DNA of 64,000 nt from Mycobacterium cookii (GTDB lineage: Bacteria > Actinomycetota > Actinomycetes > Mycobacteriales > Mycobacteriaceae): positions 4,712,001 to 4,776,000 of the forward strand of contig NZ_AP022569.1 in the NCBI RefSeq assembly GCF_010727945.1. Reading direction: 5' to 3'. The notes under the pieces are model-generated. The model worked only from the letters and a program-made list of their open reading frames with translations, was not told where the DNA came from and did no database searches. The first letter of the stretch is position 1, and every line of letters starts with the position of its first letter. The position numbers were made by a program, and so were the translations under genes. Shown here piece by piece: positions 18,243-26,884 of the stretch.

Positions 18243-18313
18243 ACCCGGCGGCGATGATGACTAACCAGCTCGAACGCAAGGGTAATGTCGGTCGAACTAT
18301 GCAGGGAGGCCCC

Positions 18314-18745
18314 ATGACCGTTGCCGCAAAGCCGAAGAAGGATCAGCAACGCGGTGAACGCGCCATCGAATTGCGCGTGGCGGCCAAGCTGGAGAACCTG
18401 GCGGTGTTGCGGACATTGGTCGGGGCAGTGGGGACGTTCGAGGATCTCGATTTCGATGCGGTCGCCGATCTGCGCCTCGCGGTCGACGAGGTCTGTACTC
18501 GGTTGATTCGCTCAGCCGTCCCAGACGCCACGCTGGCGATCGTGGTCGACCCGCACGACGACGAGCTGAAAGTCGAGGCGTCGACGACGTGTGCGCACTA
18601 CGACGTCGTTACGCCGGGCAGCTTCAGCTGGCATGTGCTGACGTCGCTCACCGACGACGTGCAGACTTTTCAGGACGGTGGGCCTGACGGCAACGGCGTC
18701 TTCGGTGTCACGCTGACCACCCGACGGGCGGGCTCTCGCAGGTGA
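18314..18745 (+). CDS. rsbW: RsbW (UsfX), anti-sigma factor of SigF
   Basis: The 143-residue protein is a small GHKL-fold anti-sigma factor. The helix LRLAVDEVCTRLIRSAV (near residues 52-68) corresponds to the N-box, and the C-terminus GNGVFGVTLTTRR matches the end of the ATPase-like domain. It holds SigF inactive until an anti-anti-sigma protein displaces it. The ATG at 18314 is preceded by gggagg. The stop overlaps the sigF GTG by four bases (GTGA), giving translational coupling and matched stoichiometry. Confidence 0.93.
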   Translation: MTVAAKPKKDQQRGERAIELRVAAKLENLAVLRTLVGAVGTFEDLDFDAVADLRLAVDEVCTRLIRSAVPDATLAIVVDPHDDELKVEASTTCAHYDVVTPGSFSWHVLTSLTDDVQTFQDGGPDGNGVFGVTLTTRRAGSRR

Positions 18746-19530
18746 CACCGCGAGCTGTCGGCAGTTCGTCATCTCGTCCCAACGAATACGCCGACGTTCC
18801 CGACATGTTCCGTGAGTTGGCGACTCTCGATGCCGACTCATCGGACTTCCAGCGTCATCGCGACAAGATCGTCGAGCGCTGCCTGCCGCTGGCCGATCAC
18901 ATCGCGCGCCGTTTCGAGGGCCGTGGCGAACCACGCGACGACCTGGTTCAGGTTGCGCGTGTCGGCCTGGTCAACGCCGTCGCCCGGTTCGACGTGGAGA
19001 CCGGCTCGGACTTCGTCTCGTTCGCGGTGCCCACCGTCATGGGCGAGGTTCGCCGGCATTTTCGGGACAACAGCTGGTCGGTCAAGGTTCCGCGGCGGCT
19101 GAAAGAGTTGCACTTGCGACTCGGCGCGGCGACCGCCGATCTGTCGCAGCGGCTGGGTCGGGCGCCGACCGCGACCGAGCTCGCCGCGGAACTCGACATG
19201 GACCGCACCGAGGTCATCGAAGGCCTGGTGGCAGGCAGCTCCTATAACACCTTGTCCATCGACAGCGGCGGCAGCAGCGGAGACGAGGAAGCGCGGGCTA
19301 TCGCCGACACGCTCGGCGACGTCGACACCGGTCTGGAACGCATCGAGAACCGTGAGGCGTTGCGTCCCCTGCTGGAAGGGCTGCCCGAGCGGGAGCGCAC
19401 CGTGCTGGTGCTGCGGTTCTTCGATTCGATGACGCAGACCCAGATCGCCGAGCGCGTCGGCATCTCACAAATGCACGTCTCGCGCCTACTCGCAAAGTCG
19501 CTGGCGCGACTACGGGACGAGCTGGAATAA
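18742..19530 (+). CDS. sigF: RNA polymerase sigma factor SigF
   Basis: The 262-residue group 3 sigma factor has region 2 (DDLVQVARVGLVNAVARFD, then FAVPTVMGEVRRHFRD). Region 3 is near residues 110-150, and region 4 has the -35-binding helix-turn-helix MTQTQIAERVGISQMHVSRL. It directs stationary-phase and stress transcription in mycobacteria. The GTG start overlaps the rsbW stop. The last 21 bases overlap the 3' end of a convergent STAS-domain gene, which is unlike M. tuberculosis, where accA3 follows. Confidence 0.97.
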   Translation: MTPRAVGSSSSRPNEYADVPDMFRELATLDADSSDFQRHRDKIVERCLPLADHIARRFEGRGEPRDDLVQVARVGLVNAVARFDVETGSDFVSFAVPTVMGEVRRHFRDNSWSVKVPRRLKELHLRLGAATADLSQRLGRAPTATELAAELDMDRTEVIEGLVAGSSYNTLSIDSGGSSGDEEARAIADTLGDVDTGLERIENREALRPLLEGLPERERTVLVLRFFDSMTQTQIAERVGISQMHVSRLLAKSLARLRDELE

Positions 19531-19953
19531 CCGATTCGGGTTGGGGTCGTCGCCGTCGGTGTTGCGGAATGCGGCCACCGACTCGACCAGGGGCAGCGTG
19601 TTGTCGGGGTCGCAGATCCGCAGTAGCCGCGACACGGCCTTGCTCGGCACCACGGCCCAGCGCTGTTTGGCGCCGGCGCATCTGACGTTGATCAGGTGTA
19701 ACGCCGAAAAGCCTGCCGTCCCAAAGAATTCCAGGCCACTCAGGTCCACTACCGCCGCCGTGGACGCAGCGATGCAATGTTCGACATAGTCGGCCAGCTG
19801 GCTGGCGTTGGAGGCGTCGAGCTCGCCGTGCGCGATGATCACGACGCCGGACGAGTTCGACTCCGCGGTGAAACGCGCCGAGTGGTTCTCCCAAGCGGGA
19901 GGCGGGTGCGAGTCGCCGATTTCAGTCGGCGACGTGCTCATAGAAGACATCAA
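19510..19953 (-). CDS. STAS-domain anti-anti-sigma factor, convergent with sigF
   Basis: The 147-residue protein has an N-terminal extension of about 27 residues and one STAS domain (IIAHGELDASNASQLADY, then VVDLSGLEFFGTAGFSALHL). The phosphosite loop of SpoIIAA-type antagonists (DSSG) reads GTAG here, leaving a threonine at the phosphorylatable position. The sequence DPDNTLPLVESV near residue 115 recalls the M. tuberculosis STAS protein Rv1904 as I remember it. Anti-anti-sigma proteins release sigma factors by binding RsbW-type partners. Its position tail-to-tail with sigF suggests, but does not prove, that RsbW/SigF is its target. Confidence 0.85.
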   Translation of the reverse strand: MMSSMSTSPTEIGDSHPPPAWENHSARFTAESNSSGVVIIAHGELDASNASQLADYVEHCIAASTAAVVDLSGLEFFGTAGFSALHLINVRCAGAKQRWAVVPSKAVSRLLRICDPDNTLPLVESVAAFRNTDGDDPNPNRLFQLVP

Positions 19954-20162
19954 GTGACTCCATCAGTCGACAAGCAATCTGTGGATCACGTCAAGCGGAA
20001 GGGTGCCGCGCGCGAGGAGAAACCGGGGAAACGAGCCTCCCCCTGCGTCAATTAACGCTGTTCCGAGCGGCTGTTAACTCAACCTCATCGAAAGACTACT
20101 CCGTCATCAATGGCCCTACAACGGATGAGAGCCTTTCCCGGAAAGCCTGGTCAACGACTTGG

Positions 20163-20450
20163 TCACGAATCCCGTTCTGGCACAACAACTACCGCAGCGA
20201 ACCTCCGGACCGAATCGACGGCGGCGGTGGCCGCGTCGAGGTGCCCGTCACGTGCCCGGTCCACGATCTGTCCGGTCGCCGGGTCCAGCGTCACTTCGGC
20301 CAGCAACTCGCCCGTCGTCACGTCACAAACCGCCCACGAATAGCCGGTGTCCGCGGACCAGGCCTTGGCGCTACGCGCCACATGGTCGGGGTCGGTCACG
20401 CCGAGATCGGCCAGCGCGGGACGGTCGTCGATGCGGCTGTCGGCCCGCAA
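20163..20450 (-). CDS. Small GNAT-associated protein, probably missing its start
   Basis: Ninety-five codons from a TTG encode RADSRIDDRPALADLGVTDP, then WSADTGYSWAVCDVTTGELL and a C-terminal half. This pattern is known from short actinobacterial proteins often labelled GNAT acetyltransferase. Protein-like sequence (PVEINAGQWYLRALRADSR) continues upstream of the TTG in the same frame towards the accA3 stop. No ATG, GTG or TTG is present there, and a GTA occupies a plausible start position. Either the TTG is the start or the gene has lost its initiation codon. The acetyl-CoA-binding motif of GNAT enzymes is not evident. Confidence 0.5.
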   Translation of the reverse strand: MRADSRIDDRPALADLGVTDPDHVARSAKAWSADTGYSWAVCDVTTGELLAEVTLDPATGQIVDRARDGHLDAATAAVDSVRRFAAVVVVPERDS

Positions 20451-20506
20451 CGCCCGCAGATACCACTGCCCGGCGTTGATCTCGACGGGATCGATGGGAA
20501 GACCCG

Positions 20507-22306
20507 CTACTTGATCTCGGCGAGCACCGTGCCCTGGGTGATGGCGGCGCCGGTCTCGACGGCAAGCCCGGTGATGACGCCGTCCTTGTGAGCGGTGACC
20601 GGGTTTTCCATCTTCATCGCTTCCAGGACCACGACCAGGTCGCCGGTCGAGACCTCTTGTCCCTCCTCGACGGCAACCTTGACCACGGTGCCCTGCATCG
20701 GTGCGGTCACGGCGTCGCCGGACGCTGCGGCGCCACCATGCGCACCACGTTTGCGCGGCTTCGGCTTCTTGCGGATGACGCCGACCGCGTCGGTCGTCGC
20801 GGCGCCGTTGCCCAGCGCCAAGTCACCGGGCAGCGACACCTCGAGCCGCCGGCCGCCGACCTCCACGACGACCCTCTGCCGTGGCAGCGCTTCGTCCTCG
20901 TCGAGGGGTTCGCCGGCGGTGAAGGGTTCGATCGTGTTGTCCCACTCGGTCTCGATCCAGCGGGTGTGCACGGTGAAGCCGTCGTCGTCGCCGATGAATG
21001 CCGGGTCGGACACCACGGCGCGGTGGAACGGGATGACGGTTGCCAGACCCTCGACGTGGAACTCGTCCAGCGCGCGGCGCGACCGGGCCAGTGCCTCCTC
21101 GCGGGTGGCGCCGTACACGATCAGCTTGGCCAGCATCGAGTCGAACTGACCCCCGATGACCGAACCGGCCTCAACGCCGGAGTCCAGCCGCACACCGGGG
21201 CCGCTGGGCGTCTCGTACCGGGTGACCGGGCCCGGAGCGGGCAGGAAGCCGCGGCCGGCGTCCTCGCCGTTGATCCGGAATTCGATGGCGTGCCCGCGGG
21301 GAGTCGGGTCCTCGGTGAAGTCCAGCTTCTCGCCATTGGCGATCTTGAACTGCTGCAACACCAGGTCGATGCCCGCGGTCTCCTCGGTGACCGGGTGCTC
21401 GACCTGCAGGCGGGTGTTGACTTCGAGGAACGAGATCAGCCCGTCCTGGCCCACCAGGTATTCGACAGTCCCGGCGCCGTAGTAGTGCGCCTCCTTGCAG
21501 ATCCGCTTGGCGGATTCGTGGATCTCCTTGCGCTGCGCATCGGTCAGGAACGGCGCGGGCGCCTCCTCGACGAGCTTCTGGAAGCGGCGCTGCAGGGAGC
21601 AGTCACGGGTGCCCGCGACGATCACGTTGCCGTGCTGGTCGGCGATCACCTGCGCCTCGACGTGCCGAGGCTTGTCCAGGTAGCGCTCGACGAAGCATTC
21701 GCCGCGGCCGAACGCCGCGACCGCCTCGCGGGTCGCCGACTCGAACAGCTCCGGGATCTCCTCGATGGTGCGGGCCACCTTCATGCCGCGGCCACCACCG
21801 CCGAAGGCCGCCTTGATCGCGATAGGCACGCCGTACTCCTTGGCGAAGGCGACCACCTCGTCGGCGTCCTTCACCGGGTCGGGGGTACCGGGCACCAGCG
21901 GGGCTTGTGCACGGGCGGCGATGTGCCGCGCGGTGACCTTGTCACCGAGATCGCGGATCGACTGCGGGCTCGGCCCGATCCAGATCAGGCCGGCGTCGAT
22001 CACGGCCTGGGCGAAGTCGGCGTTTTCCGACAGGAAGCCGTAGCCGGGGTGGATCGCGTTGGCTCCGGACTTCTCGGCGGCCTCCAGCAGCTTGCCGAAG
22101 TCCAGGTAGGACTCCGCGGAGGTCTGGCCGCCGAGCGCGAAGGCCTCGTCCGCGAGCTTCACGTGTGGGGCGTCTGCGTCGGGTTCGGCGTACACCGCCA
22201 CGCTGGGCAGTCCCGCGTCCTTGGCCGCGCGGATGACCCGCACCGCGATCTCACCGCGGTTGGCGACAAGTACCTTCGAGATCGTCGAGCTGGCGTGACT
22301 GGCCAC
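20507..22306 (-). CDS. accA3: AccA3, biotinylated alpha subunit of acyl-CoA carboxylases
   Basis: The 599-residue protein combines biotin carboxylase and biotin carboxyl carrier domains. The biotin carboxylase N-domain starts [20 protein letters not shown], the ATP-grasp loop reads [12 protein letters not shown], and [14 protein letters not shown] lies near residue 290. The C-terminal carrier domain has the biotinylated lysine in [11 protein letters not shown]. It carboxylates biotin for AccD partners supplying malonyl-, methylmalonyl- and long-chain acyl-CoA for mycolic acid synthesis. The GTG at 22306 is preceded by a perfect aggagg; in-frame starts further upstream lack one. Confidence 0.97.
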   Translation of the reverse strand: MASHASSTISKVLVANRGEIAVRVIRAAKDAGLPSVAVYAEPDADAPHVKLADEAFALGGQTSAESYLDFGKLLEAAEKSGANAIHPGYGFLSENADFAQAVIDAGLIWIGPSPQSIRDLGDKVTARHIAARAQAPLVPGTPDPVKDADEVVAFAKEYGVPIAIKAAFGGGGRGMKVARTIEEIPELFESATREAVAAFGRGECFVERYLDKPRHVEAQVIADQHGNVIVAGTRDCSLQRRFQKLVEEAPAPFLTDAQRKEIHESAKRICKEAHYYGAGTVEYLVGQDGLISFLEVNTRLQVEHPVTEETAGIDLVLQQFKIANGEKLDFTEDPTPRGHAIEFRINGEDAGRGFLPAPGPVTRYETPSGPGVRLDSGVEAGSVIGGQFDSMLAKLIVYGATREEALARSRRALDEFHVEGLATVIPFHRAVVSDPAFIGDDDGFTVHTRWIETEWDNTIEPFTAGEPLDEDEALPRQRVVVEVGGRRLEVSLPGDLALGNGAATTDAVGVIRKKPKPRKRGAHGGAAASGDAVTAPMQGTVVKVAVEEGQEVSTGDLVVVLEAMKMENPVTAHKDGVITGLAVETGAAITQGTVLAEIK

Positions 22307-22412
22307 AGCGCCTCCTGTAGAGCTGAACACTTTTCGGATGTCTAAGAGAAATTCTTACAAGTCTTATCGGGGGAAGTTTAAGCGCCGCGCCGCAAGCGAC
22401 GAGACCCGGTGT

Positions 22413-22847
22413 CTACTTCGCTGAGTTCTCGGGGGCGTCACGCACTCGGCGCTTGATCCGGGCCAGCATCGCCGACATGCCACGCAGCCGCAGCGGGCTG
22501 ATCAACTCCGCCAGACCAAGATCGGCGTAGAAGTCCTCGGGCACGGCCAGGATGTCGGCGGCGGGCTGTTCGTCCAGCCCGGCGGCGAGGATCGACGCGA
22601 AACCGCGCGTGGTCGGCGCTTCGGCGGGGGCGCTGAAATACAGCCGCACCCGGTCCGGGTTGTCGGCGTCGACGTGCAGGAACAACGGCGACTGACATTC
22701 GGGGACCGGCTCCATCGCCGCTTCTTCGAGATCGGCGGGTAACGCGGGCAGGTCGTCGGCGAACTCCAGCAGCAACTTGAGCTTGTCCTGACCCTGGACT
22801 TCGCCGAAGTCGGAGACGACTTCGGCCAACGGCGCGGGCATGGTCAT
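22413..22847 (-). CDS. SufE-like sulfur-acceptor protein (Rv3284-type)
   Basis: The 144-residue protein matches the SufE fold, with the acceptor cysteine in [12 protein letters not shown] near residue 51 and the family motif [11 protein letters not shown] near residue 80. SufE accepts persulfide sulfur from cysteine desulfurase. Here the gene starts on the last base of the sseA stop (TGATG), so a rhodanese and a sulfur acceptor are translated in tandem. Confidence 0.88.
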   Translation of the reverse strand: MTMPAPLAEVVSDFGEVQGQDKLKLLLEFADDLPALPADLEEAAMEPVPECQSPLFLHVDADNPDRVRLYFSAPAEAPTTRGFASILAAGLDEQPAADILAVPEDFYADLGLAELISPLRLRGMSAMLARIKRRVRDAPENSAK

Positions 22848-23737
22848 CAGGCGGGGACGGCTCCCGGGTTCTCGCCGGCGACGATCGGCACCCGCACGGC
22901 GTTACCCCATTCGGTCCACGAGCCGTCGTAGTTGCGTACGCCGGGGATGCCGAGCAGATGGGTCAGCACGAACCAGGTGTGGCTGGACCGCTCGCCGATC
23001 CGGCAGTACACGATCGTCTTGTCGTCGGGCTCGATAAAGCCGTACAGCTTTTCGAGCTCGTCGCGGCTGCGGAAGCGCCCGCTGTCATCGGCGGCCTTGC
23101 CCCATGGAATCGACACCGCCGAGGGGATGTGCCCGGCGCGCAGCGCGCCTTCCTCGGGGTAGTCGGGCATGTGGGTGCGCTTGCCGGTGTATTCGTCGGG
23201 CGACCGCACATCGATCAGCGGACCGGTGCCCAGGGCGGCCAGCACCTCGTCCTTGTACGCGCGGATCGGTGCGTCGTTGCGCTGCACGACGGGATATCCC
23301 GACGACGCCTTGGCGGGGACATCCAGCGTGGTGTCCCGGCCGTCGTGAATCCACAAGTCGCGTCCGCCGTTGAGCAGTCGCACGTCCGGGTGACCGAACA
23401 GGGTGAACACCCACAGCGCGTAGGCGGCCCACCAGTTGCTCTTGTCGCCGTAGATCACCACGGTGTCATCACGCGAAATGCCTTTGCGGTCCATCAATTC
23501 GGCGAATTGCTTGCCGTCGATATAGTCGCGCACCCGCGGGTCGTTGAGGTCGGTGTGCCAGTCGATTTTGACCGCCCCGGGGATGTGGCCTACGTCGTAG
23601 AGCAGGACGTCTTCGTCGGACTCGACGATGGCCAGCCCGGGCCGGCCCAGGTTGCCGGCCAGCCAATCGGACGTCACCAGTCGTTCCGGGTGGGCGTAGG
23701 CGCTCAGCGCGGGGCTGGGATCTGCTGGTAAGGACAC
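22847..23737 (-). CDS. sseA: SseA, thiosulfate/3-mercaptopyruvate sulfurtransferase
   Basis: The 296-residue enzyme has two rhodanese domains. The N-terminal inactive domain (residues 20-145) contains [14 protein letters not shown]. The C-terminal catalytic domain has the active-site loop [13 protein letters not shown], with the persulfide-carrying cysteine near residue 245. It transfers sulfane sulfur to cyanide or thiol acceptors. It is coupled to the SufE-like gene downstream, and both lie between maf and accA3, as in M. tuberculosis. Confidence 0.93.
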   Translation of the reverse strand: MSLPADPSPALSAYAHPERLVTSDWLAGNLGRPGLAIVESDEDVLLYDVGHIPGAVKIDWHTDLNDPRVRDYIDGKQFAELMDRKGISRDDTVVIYGDKSNWWAAYALWVFTLFGHPDVRLLNGGRDLWIHDGRDTTLDVPAKASSGYPVVQRNDAPIRAYKDEVLAALGTGPLIDVRSPDEYTGKRTHMPDYPEEGALRAGHIPSAVSIPWGKAADDSGRFRSRDELEKLYGFIEPDDKTIVYCRIGERSSHTWFVLTHLLGIPGVRNYDGSWTEWGNAVRVPIVAGENPGAVPA

Positions 23738-23772
23738 ACCGCGAGCCTACCTAACGATCAGCGGGCCGCCGG

Positions 23773-24414
23773 TCACGAGCTGACCGGATTGGCGGCCCAC
23801 ATCGCGGCCACCGACAGCCCGACTTTGTCCAGCATGGTCCGGGTCAGCGGCAGGCTCAGGCCGATGACATTGGACGGGTCGCCCTCGATCCGGTCGACGA
23901 ACCAGCCGCCGAAACCGTCCAGCGTGAAGGCGCCTGCGACGGCGAGCGGTTCACCGGTGTCGAGGTATGCCTGCAGGTCCGCTGCCACGGGATCGGCGAA
24001 ATGGACTGTGGTAGAGGATGATTCGACGACGCGTTGAGCGTGGCCGTCGAGGAGTCGCAGCACGCAGTGCCCGGTGTGCAGCTCGCCGAACCTGCCTGCC
24101 ATCGCCTGCCACTGGTCGTGCGCCGCGTCGGCGGATGCCGGCTTGCCGACCAGCTGACCGTCGAGATAGAGCATCGAATCACAGCCGATGACAACGCAAT
24201 TCGCGGCGACGACGGGTTCCAGGACGGTTGCGACCTGGTCGGCTTTGGCTTCGGCGAGGCTGCAGACGACGTCAGTGGGAGCGGCGTCCGGGCCCAACGC
24301 GGCGATGACGGCATCCTCGTCGACGCCGGAGACGACGACCAGCGGATCGATGCCGGCCTGTCGCAGGACTCGTCGCCGACCTGCCGATGCGGACCCGAGG
24401 ACCAGGCGCGTCAT
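23773..24414 (-). CDS. maf: Maf-like nucleotide pyrophosphatase
   Basis: The 213-residue protein starts [20 protein letters not shown], the Maf signature with the substrate-binding serine and arginines. The conserved aspartate motif [13 protein letters not shown] lies near residue 80. Maf proteins hydrolyse non-canonical or modified nucleoside triphosphates to monophosphates and affect septation in some bacteria. The ATG at 24414 overlaps the stop of a MIRU-encoded peptide. The frame also runs upstream through the repeat, but that extension would be repeat-encoded and is unlikely to be translated. Confidence 0.9.
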   Translation of the reverse strand: MTRLVLGSASAGRRRVLRQAGIDPLVVVSGVDEDAVIAALGPDAAPTDVVCSLAEAKADQVATVLEPVVAANCVVIGCDSMLYLDGQLVGKPASADAAHDQWQAMAGRFGELHTGHCVLRLLDGHAQRVVESSSTTVHFADPVAADLQAYLDTGEPLAVAGAFTLDGFGGWFVDRIEGDPSNVIGLSLPLTRTMLDKVGLSVAAMWAANPVSS

Positions 24415-24520
24415 CGGCTGGGTTGGATGGCGCCATTCCTCAACATCGCTTCGCTCTGCCTCGTCATCGGCTGGGTTGGATGGCGCCATTCCTCAACATC
24501 GCTTCGCTCTGCCTCGTCAT
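24411..24520 (-). repeat. MIRU-type element, two tandem 53-bp units between accE5 and maf
   Basis: Two identical units (24411-24463 and 24464-24516) plus a few bases of a third separate accE5 and maf. Each unit carries an 18-codon frame (24464-24520 and 24411-24467) encoding [18 protein letters not shown]. Each frame begins with an ATGA overlap onto the previous stop: accE5 stop / peptide 1, peptide 1 / peptide 2, peptide 2 / maf start. The core gaggcagagcgaagcgat matches the cores at 31363, 50130 and 53122. Tandem units with overlapping start and stop codons at operon junctions are the defining property of mycobacterial interspersed repetitive units. Confidence 0.8.
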
Positions 24521-25086
24521 CGGCGCATGTGGGTCCGTTCCAGCAGGGTGATCTTCTGCCAGCTGAAGGGCCCGAAGCGAAGGTTGTCGACGGGCAGGCC
24601 CCAGCGGGTGATCTCCGCCGGTGCCGGTTCACCGCCGGCGCCACTGGCGGCGCCCAGCACCGCGACCAGCGCAGCCAAATCCTCGGCGGTCGGCTCGCCC
24701 TTCAGCACGTGGATGACCGGCTCTTGCGCCTCGACTTCGACCGGTGCCGGTTCGTGCGATTCGTCGGTCACAGGGCTCGAATCGTTCGTCTCGTTCCCGT
24801 CACTCACTGCGTTCGTTCCGCTCACTCGACTCACAGGGCCTGAATCGTTCGTCTCGTTCCCGTCACTCACTGCGTTCGTTCCGCTCACTCGACTCACAGG
24901 GCCTGAATCGTTCGTCTCGTTCCCGTCACTCACTGCGTTCGTTCCGCTCACTCGACTCACAGGGCCTGAATCGTTCGTCTCGTTCCCGTCACTCACTGCG
25001 TTCGTTCCGCTCACTCGACTCACAGGGCCTGAATCGTTCGTCTCGTTCCCGTCACTCACTGCGTTCGTTCCGCTCACTCGACTCAC
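24517..25086 (-). CDS. accE5: AccE5, epsilon subunit of acyl-CoA carboxylase, with five 21-residue repeats
   Basis: The 189-residue protein has an N-terminal repeat region of five copies of [25 protein letters not shown] 21-mers (residues 1-105). A linker and the conserved epsilon-subunit domain follow, ending [17 protein letters not shown] and THMRR. AccE5 bridges AccA3 and AccD5 and stimulates carboxylation. The GTG at 25086 overlaps the accD5 stop (GTGA). M. tuberculosis AccE5 has a shorter, related repeat region as I recall. The stop overlaps the first MIRU peptide. Confidence 0.9.
   Translation of the reverse strand: MSRVSGTNAVSDGNETNDSGPVSRVSGTNAVSDGNETNDSGPVSRVSGTNAVSDGNETNDSGPVSRVSGTNAVSDGNETNDSGPVSRVSGTNAVSDGNETNDSSPVTDESHEPAPVEVEAQEPVIHVLKGEPTAEDLAALVAVLGAASGAGGEPAPAEITRWGLPVDNLRFGPFSWQKITLLERTHMRR
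24769..25083. repeat. Five tandem 63-bp repeats inside accE5
   Basis: The boundary motif cacaggg recurs at 24769, 24832, 24895, 24958, 25021 and 25084, so the period is exactly 63 bases over five units. The inner copies look identical and the copy nearest the 3' end of the gene differs at a few bases. Sixty-three is a multiple of three, so gain or loss of units preserves the frame. Each unit contains several in-frame GTG codons, so internal starts are possible. Confidence 0.92.
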
Positions 25087-26723
25087 AGGGGAATGTTCCC
25101 GTGCTTCTTGGGCGGCGTCTGCGCGATCTTGCGCTCCAACAGCCGCAGGGCGTTGCCGATGTAGCCGCGGGTGTGCGACGGCGGGATCACCGCGTCGACG
25201 TAACCGCGCTCGGCGGCGATGTACGGGTTGACCAGCGTGTCCTCGTACTCCCGCTGCAGATCCAAGCGGAGTGCGTCGACGTCCTTGCCGTCTTTGGCGG
25301 CTTCCTTGAGCTGCTGGCGGTAGACGAAGCCGACGGCGCCGGAAGCGCCCATGACCGCGATCTGGGCGGTCGGCCAGGCGACATTGACGTCGCAACCCAT
25401 GTCCTTGGAGCCCATGACGCAGTAGGCGCCGCCGTAGGCCTTGCGGGTGATGACGGTGATCTTGGGAACGGTGGCTTCGCCGTAGGCGTAGAGCAGCTTG
25501 GCGCCGCGCCGGATGATGCCGTCGTATTCCTGGCCGGTGCCCGGCAGGAAGCCCGGCACGTCGACCAGCATCACCACCGGGATGTTGAAGCAGTCGCAGG
25601 TCCGCACGAAGCGTGCCGCCTTCTCGGAGGCCTTGATGTCCAGGCAGCCGGCGAACTGGGTGGGCTGATTGGCGACGATCCCGACCGGCCGTCCTTCGAT
25701 GCGTCCGAACCCGACGACGATGTTCTGTGCGTAACCCTCCTGGATCTCCAGGAACTCGTCGTCGTCGAGGATTCGCCTGATCACCTCGTGCATGTCGTAG
25801 GGCTGGTTCGCCGAATCCGGGATCAGCGTGTCGAGTTCGAGGTCCTCTTCGGTCAGGTTGTCCTCGATCGCGCCCTCTGGCAGGGGGAACGGCAGCTTCG
25901 GCGCATCAGTGAAGTTGTTGGGCGGCAGGTAGCTCAGCAGATCGCGCACATAGTCGAGCGCGTCCTGCTCGCCCGAGGCGACGTAATGCACCGTGCCGGA
26001 CTTGGCCATGTGCGTGTGCGCACCGCCCAACTCCTCCATCGTCACGTCTTCGCCGGTGACGGTCTTGATGACGTCGGGGCCGGTGATGAACATCTGGCTG
26101 GTCTGGTCGACCATCACCACGAAGTCGGTCAGCGCCGGCGAGTAGACGTGGCCACCCGCGGCGGCACCCATGATCAGCGAGATCTGCGGGATGACGCCGG
26201 AAGCCAAGATGTTGTTCCGGAAAATCGAGCTGTACAGGCCGAGCGAGACCACACCCTCCTGGATGCGGGCGCCGGCGCCGTCGTTGATGCCGATCAGCGG
26301 GCGGCCGGTCTTGATCGCCAACTCCTGCACCTTGACGATCTTTTCGCCGTAGACCTCACCGAGGCTGCCGCCGAACACCGTGGCGTCCTGGCTGAAGACG
26401 CAGACGTCGCGGCCGTCGATGGTGCCGTAACCGGTGACGACACCGTCGCCAAGCGGGCGATTCTTGTCCAGTCCGAAGTTGGTGCTGCGGTGCCGGGCCA
26501 GGGCGTCGAGCTCCACAAACGAACCCTCGTCCAGCAGCGCGGTAATGCGCTCGCGCGCAGTCAGTTTGCCCTTCTCATGCACCCTTTCGACGGCGGCCTC
26601 ACCGACCGGGTGCAGGGCCTCGGTGCTGCGCTTGCGCAGTTCGGCGAGCTTGCCCGCGGTGGTGTGGATGTCGATATCGTGCTCGGCCTGTGCCTCGACG
26701 TGGGTCTCGGAAGTGCTCGTCAT
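25083..26723 (-). CDS. accD5: AccD5, carboxyltransferase beta subunit (propionyl-CoA carboxylase type)
   Basis: The 546-residue protein carries the two crotonase-fold halves of biotin-dependent carboxyltransferases. The N-half contains the oxyanion-hole region [14 protein letters not shown], then [13 protein letters not shown]. The C-half contains [19 protein letters not shown], then [15 protein letters not shown]. It transfers carboxylate from AccA3 biotin to propionyl-CoA, making methylmalonyl-CoA for methyl-branched lipids. accE5 is translationally coupled downstream. In M. tuberculosis birA is the divergent neighbour, whereas here a GGDEF gene has come between them. Confidence 0.97.
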   Translation of the reverse strand: MTSTSETHVEAQAEHDIDIHTTAGKLAELRKRSTEALHPVGEAAVERVHEKGKLTARERITALLDEGSFVELDALARHRSTNFGLDKNRPLGDGVVTGYGTIDGRDVCVFSQDATVFGGSLGEVYGEKIVKVQELAIKTGRPLIGINDGAGARIQEGVVSLGLYSSIFRNNILASGVIPQISLIMGAAAGGHVYSPALTDFVVMVDQTSQMFITGPDVIKTVTGEDVTMEELGGAHTHMAKSGTVHYVASGEQDALDYVRDLLSYLPPNNFTDAPKLPFPLPEGAIEDNLTEEDLELDTLIPDSANQPYDMHEVIRRILDDDEFLEIQEGYAQNIVVGFGRIEGRPVGIVANQPTQFAGCLDIKASEKAARFVRTCDCFNIPVVMLVDVPGFLPGTGQEYDGIIRRGAKLLYAYGEATVPKITVITRKAYGGAYCVMGSKDMGCDVNVAWPTAQIAVMGASGAVGFVYRQQLKEAAKDGKDVDALRLDLQREYEDTLVNPYIAAERGYVDAVIPPSHTRGYIGNALRLLERKIAQTPPKKHGNIPL

Positions 26724-26884
26724 AGGGACCGAGCTTAACCGCCTCTTAAGTTTGCAACCGCATCAGGCCGTCGCCGTCTGCGTGTCTCGCGAACGAACTT
26801 TGTTTGGCTCGCCCACAGGCAGGTAATCTTCCTCACTTACACCTTGATTGTCCTGACGGGACCAGGGGGGCCGGAGGATCAGAC

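Noticed and set aside
20588..22345. A 585-codon plus-strand frame opposite accA3
   Set aside because: GC-rich antisense shadow of accA3, rich in Arg/Gly/Val/Asp with no recognisable domain.
24769..25083. Possible CRISPR array (regular repeats)
   Set aside because: The 63-bp units are contiguous, with no unique spacers, and encode the AccE5 repeat peptide.
24744..26738. A 664-codon open frame on the plus strand opposite accE5 and accD5
   Set aside because: It is the antisense of two clear carboxylase genes; the repeats and high GC keep it free of stops. It has no start signal or domain.
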